Shown one piece after another: positions 49,171 through 51,774 of a stretch of DNA of 51,774 bases. Each line of letters starts with the position of its first letter. The first letter of the stretch is position 1. This DNA is from an uncultured Oscillospiraceae bacterium (lineage in GTDB: Bacteria; Bacillota; Clostridia; Oscillospirales; Oscillospiraceae), in the NCBI GenBank assembly GCA_947626785.1, contig CANQTO010000016.1, positions 1-51,774 of the forward strand, in the 5' to 3' direction. The notes beneath the pieces were generated by a model. It did not search any database. It saw nothing but the letters and a program-made list of their open reading frames with translations, and was not told the origin of the DNA. The translations under genes and the position numbers were made by a program.

Positions 49171-50124
49171 ATGCGTATGATCCGCGCCCTGGCGGCGCTG
49201 TTCCTGCTCTGCCTGCTCCTGGCCGGCTGCGCCGCGGCGGCTCCGGCAGAAGAGAGCGGGGATGTCCCGGAACTGGTGGCTACCGTTTTCCCAGCTTATG
49301 ACTTTGCCCGGCAGATCGCCGGAGGCCGGGCCCGGGTGACGCTGCTGGTCCCGCCCGGCTCCGAGAGCCACAGCTTTGAGCCCACGCCCCGGGATATGGC
49401 CCGGATCGAGGGCTGCGCCCTGCTAGTCTGCAACGGGGGCGAGTCCGAGGCCTGGCTGGACCAGATCTTAGAGGACCGGGAGCAGGTGCCCGTCCTCTCC
49501 ATGCTCTCCTGTGTCCAGGCTCTGGAGGAGGAGACGGTGGAGGGGATGCAGGAGGTCTATGAGGGACCGGAGGGGGACGAGGGCCCCGAGTATGACGAGC
49601 ACGTCTGGACCTCCCCGGTCAACGCGGTCCTGATCTGCCGGGCCCTCTGCGAAAAGCTCTGCGAGCTGGACCCGGAGGGGGAAGAGAGCTACCGGGCAAA
49701 CCTGGCCGCCTATGAAGAGCAGCTCTGGGAACTGGACGCCGCCTTCCGGGAGGTGGTCAAAAACGGCCAGCGGGACACGGTGATCTTTGCCGACCGCTTT
49801 CCCGTGCGTTACTTTACCGAGGAGTACGGCCTGCGCTATTACGCCGCCTTTCCCGGCTGCGCCGACGACGCGGAGCCCTCGGCCAAGACCGTGGCCTTTC
49901 TCATCGACAAGGTCCGCCAGGAGCAGATCCCGGCGGTGTTCACCATCGAGTTTTCCAACCAGAAGATGGCGGACGTGATCTGCGAGGACACGGGCTGCCA
50001 AAAGCTCCTGTTCCACTCCTGCCACAACGTGAGCGCGGAGGAGCTGGAGGCGGGCGTCAGCTATCTGGAGCTGATGCGAAATGATCTGAAGAGCCTGGAG
50101 GTGGCTTTGGGGCCATGGCGCTGA
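49171..50124 (+). CDS. znuA: zinc-type metal ABC transporter substrate-binding lipoprotein
   Basis: This 317-residue lipoprotein has Cys20 in LLAGC. The fold is that of cluster A-I metal binders: VATVFPAYDFARQIAGGRA, GSESHSFEPTPRDMARI (first metal His), a short acidic loop EGPEGDEGPEYDEH in place of a His-rich one, HVWTSPVNAV (second His), and FTIEFSNQKMADVICEDTG. The metal could be zinc or manganese; zinc is the default for this layout. It starts at ATG 49171 after AAAGGAAGG and overlaps the ATPase gene by 10 bases. Confidence 0.88.
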   Translation: MRMIRALAALFLLCLLLAGCAAAAPAEESGDVPELVATVFPAYDFARQIAGGRARVTLLVPPGSESHSFEPTPRDMARIEGCALLVCNGGESEAWLDQILEDREQVPVLSMLSCVQALEEETVEGMQEVYEGPEGDEGPEYDEHVWTSPVNAVLICRALCEKLCELDPEGEESYRANLAAYEEQLWELDAAFREVVKNGQRDTVIFADRFPVRYFTEEYGLRYYAAFPGCADDAEPSAKTVAFLIDKVRQEQIPAVFTIEFSNQKMADVICEDTGCQKLLFHSCHNVSAEELEAGVSYLELMRNDLKSLEVALGPWR

Positions 50125-50822
50125 TCGAATGTAAAGACGCGAGCTTTGCCTATGAGGGCGTGAGCGTGCTGGAGGGAGTGGATTTCTCCCTGAACGCGGG
50201 GGATTACCTCTGCATCGTGGGGGAGAACGGCTCCGGCAAATCCACTCTGGTCAAGGGCCTGCTGGGCCTGAAAAAGCCGGAGAGCGGCCAAATCCTCTAC
50301 GGGGACGGCCTGAAGAGCACGGAGATCGGCTATCTGCCCCAGCAGACGATGGTCCAGCGGGATTTCCCCGCCAGCGTCTACGAGGTGGTCCTCTCCGGCT
50401 GCCTCAACTCCCTGGGCCGCCGCCTGCGCTACGGCCCCGCCGAGCGGGAGCGGGCGGAGAGCAACCTGGAGCGCCTGGGCATAGAGGACCTGCGGGACAA
50501 GAGCTATCAGGCCCTCTCCGGCGGCCAGCAGCAGCGGGTGCTCCTGGCCCGGGCCCTCTGCGCCACCAAAAAGCTCCTGCTGCTGGACGAGCCGGTGACC
50601 GGGCTGGACCCCATCGCCACCGGGGAGATGTACAACCTCATCAAGCTCATCAACCTCTGCGACGATATCACGGTCATCATGGTCTCCCACGACCTGCACG
50701 AGGCTGTCCGCTACGCAACGCACATCCTGCATCTGGGCCGCCGCCAGCTCTTCTTCGGCACTTCCGCCGCCTATCGGGAGAGCAGCCTGGCCCGGCGCTT
50801 TTTGGGGAGGGATCGGATATGA
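50115..50822 (+). CDS. znuC: metal ABC transporter ATP-binding protein
   Basis: This 235-residue ATPase has Walker A GENGSGKST, the Q-loop YLPQQTMVQRDFP, signature LSGGQQQRVLLARAL, Walker B LLLLDEP and switch His (IMVSHDLHEAV). Length and motifs match the ZnuC/MntB group. It is coupled by overlap to the binding-protein gene in front and the permease gene behind. Confidence 0.93.
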   Translation: MALIECKDASFAYEGVSVLEGVDFSLNAGDYLCIVGENGSGKSTLVKGLLGLKKPESGQILYGDGLKSTEIGYLPQQTMVQRDFPASVYEVVLSGCLNSLGRRLRYGPAERERAESNLERLGIEDLRDKSYQALSGGQQQRVLLARALCATKKLLLLDEPVTGLDPIATGEMYNLIKLINLCDDITVIMVSHDLHEAVRYATHILHLGRRQLFFGTSAAYRESSLARRFLGRDRI

Positions 50823-51625
50823 CGGCGCTGCTGCATATGCTCTCCTACGCCTTTATGCGAAAGGCCCTGATCGTGGGCGTACTGGTGAGCCTCTGCGCCG
50901 CCCTTCTGGGCGTATCGCTGGTGCTCAAGCGCTACTCCATGATCGGCGACGGGCTGAGCCATGTGGGCTTCGGCGCTCTGGCTATCGCCTCCGCCTTCCA
51001 CCTGGCCCCCCTGGCCGTGACGGTGCCGGTAGTGGCCCTGGCGGCGGTGCTGCTGCTGCGGCTGAGCCAGAACCGAAAGATCAACGGGGACGCGGCCATC
51101 GCCCTGGTGTCCAGCAGCGCACTTGCCATCGGCGTATTGAGCGTCTCACTGACCACGGGGATGAATACCGAGGTCTCCAGCTACATGTTCGGCAGTATCC
51201 TGTCCCTGAGCCGGGCGGACGCGGTGCTGAGCCTGCTGCTCTCCGCCGCCGTGCTTCTGCTCTTCATCGCCTTCTACCCCCGGCTCTTCGCCGTCACCTT
51301 TGACGAGAGCTTCAGCCGGGCAACCGGCGTGCGGACCGGGGCCTATGACACCCTGCTTGCCGTGCTGACGGCGGTGACCGTGGTGCTGGGCATGCGGATG
51401 ATGGGGGCCCTGCTGATCTCCAGCCTCATCATCTTTCCCGCCCTCTCCGCCATGCGCCTGTGCCGCAGCTTCAAGGGAGTGGTCTGCTGCGCGGCGGGGC
51501 TGTCGGTGGGCTGCTTTCTCATCGGCGTCACCGGCTCCTACTTTCTGGAGACGCCCACCGGGGCCAGCATCGTGGCGGTGGACCTTGTGGCCTTCCTGAT
51601 CTGCTTGCTGGCCGGGAAGAAGTAG
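50819..51625 (+). CDS. znuB: metal ABC transporter permease, ZnuB family
   Basis: This 268-residue membrane protein has about eight helices of the ABC-3 type: MRKALIVGVLVSLCAALLGV, LKRYSMIGDGLSHVGFGALA, then SSYMFGSILSLSRAD, and MGALLISSLIIFPALSAMRL. It forms the channel for the metal delivered by the lipoprotein. The start overlaps the ATPase stop (ATGA). A terminator lies 54 bases after its stop. Confidence 0.93.
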   Translation: MTALLHMLSYAFMRKALIVGVLVSLCAALLGVSLVLKRYSMIGDGLSHVGFGALAIASAFHLAPLAVTVPVVALAAVLLLRLSQNRKINGDAAIALVSSSALAIGVLSVSLTTGMNTEVSSYMFGSILSLSRADAVLSLLLSAAVLLLFIAFYPRLFAVTFDESFSRATGVRTGAYDTLLAVLTAVTVVLGMRMMGALLISSLIIFPALSAMRLCRSFKGVVCCAAGLSVGCFLIGVTGSYFLETPTGASIVAVDLVAFLICLLAGKK

Positions 51626-51678
51626 ATAATTGGACGCATGAAAAAAGGGGCTGTGAAAAAAGTTCCTGAGAAAAAGAA

Positions 51679-51719
51679 GAGAGTTGCCAAGGAAGTACTT
51701 GGTAACTCTCTCCTTTTTT
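51679..51719 (+). terminator. intrinsic terminator after the znu operon
   Basis: GAGAGTTGCCAAG (51679-51691), loop GAAGTA, CTTGGTAACTCTC (51698-51710) with one G-U pair, then TCC and six T. Confidence 0.8.
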
Positions 51720-51734
51720 GGTATAATTTTGATT

Positions 51735-51774
51735 GTGACAACAAAATACACCAAGAAGTATTATAGTCCAAAGC
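51735..51774 (+). CDS. possible start of an unidentified gene, cut by window edge
   Basis: GTG at 51735 opens a frame MTTKYTKKYYSPK that runs off the window. A TATAAT at 51722-51727 with TTGGTA 17 bases upstream would put the transcription start almost at this GTG. There is no ribosome site. Too short to identify. Confidence 0.2.
   Translation, partial: MTTKYTKKYYSPK

Overview
The window looks like chromosome from a GC-rich, spore-forming member of the Clostridia, most likely an Oscillospirales/Oscillospiraceae-type gut bacterium. This is inferred from several things: Gram-positive lipoprotein signal peptides, strong AGGAGG ribosome sites, a sporulation sigma-K gene, the Firmicutes order rimP-nusA-ylxR-ylxQ-infB-rbfA-nrnA-truB-ribF, and recJ-relA-dtd. 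No rRNA, tRNA, CRISPR array, prophage or complete insertion sequence was seen. No gap between genes exceeds about 250 bases.

Region 1 (1-5.0 kb) is a copper/heavy-metal module on the minus strand: a small His-rich membrane protein, a CopA-type P1B ATPase that appears to lack its nucleotide-binding domain, an HMA-UreH-like membrane protein, and a TetR gene interrupted by an in-frame amber stop. A divergent lactonase-like metallo-hydrolase shares its control region, which carries two copies of ACCA-N2-TGGT. Region 2 (5.0-10.9 kb) has a LysR/PhzF divergent pair, then a TetR-flavodoxin-CMD/cupin-aldo/keto reductase redox operon and larE. The TetR promoter carries two near-identical operators.

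Region 3 (10.9-16.3 kb) holds an OpuC-type osmoprotectant ABC transporter, a truncated class-M sirtuin facing a zinc-type macrodomain ADP-ribose hydrolase, and nnrD. Region 4 (16.3-22.5 kb) holds an MMPL/RND exporter with a YhgE-like heptad-repeat lipoprotein, and a divergent TetR-PF06541-CBS operon. Four TGAC-N5-GTCA palindromes lie between the two. Region 5 (22.5-30.7 kb) holds pfkA followed by a cluster of hairpins, an ECF sigma factor with a membrane-anchored partner, an orphan propeller/solute-binding lipoprotein, a DUF362 protein, sigK and a VanY-type carboxypeptidase.

Region 6 (30.7-42.9 kb) is translation housekeeping: the rimP-to-ribF operon behind a leader terminator, a CYTH protein, a DUF3298-type lipoprotein, rplU-rpmA (with no prp gene and no N-terminal extension on L27) and obg, which carries a one-base deletion in its switch region. 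Region 7 (42.9-51.8 kb) has recJ-relA-dtd-MBL on the minus strand, a LOG-family gene, and a zinc ABC transporter znuA-znuC-znuB whose promoter contains a 22-bp-period direct repeat. The window closes with a terminator and the first codons of another frame.

The observations most worth a second look are the N-domain-less copper ATPase, the sirtuin remnant beside the Zn-macrodomain gene, the three TetR operator arrays, the ECF sigma unit with a plausible autoregulatory promoter, and the L27/Prp co-absence. All family assignments come from reading motifs by eye, without database searches.
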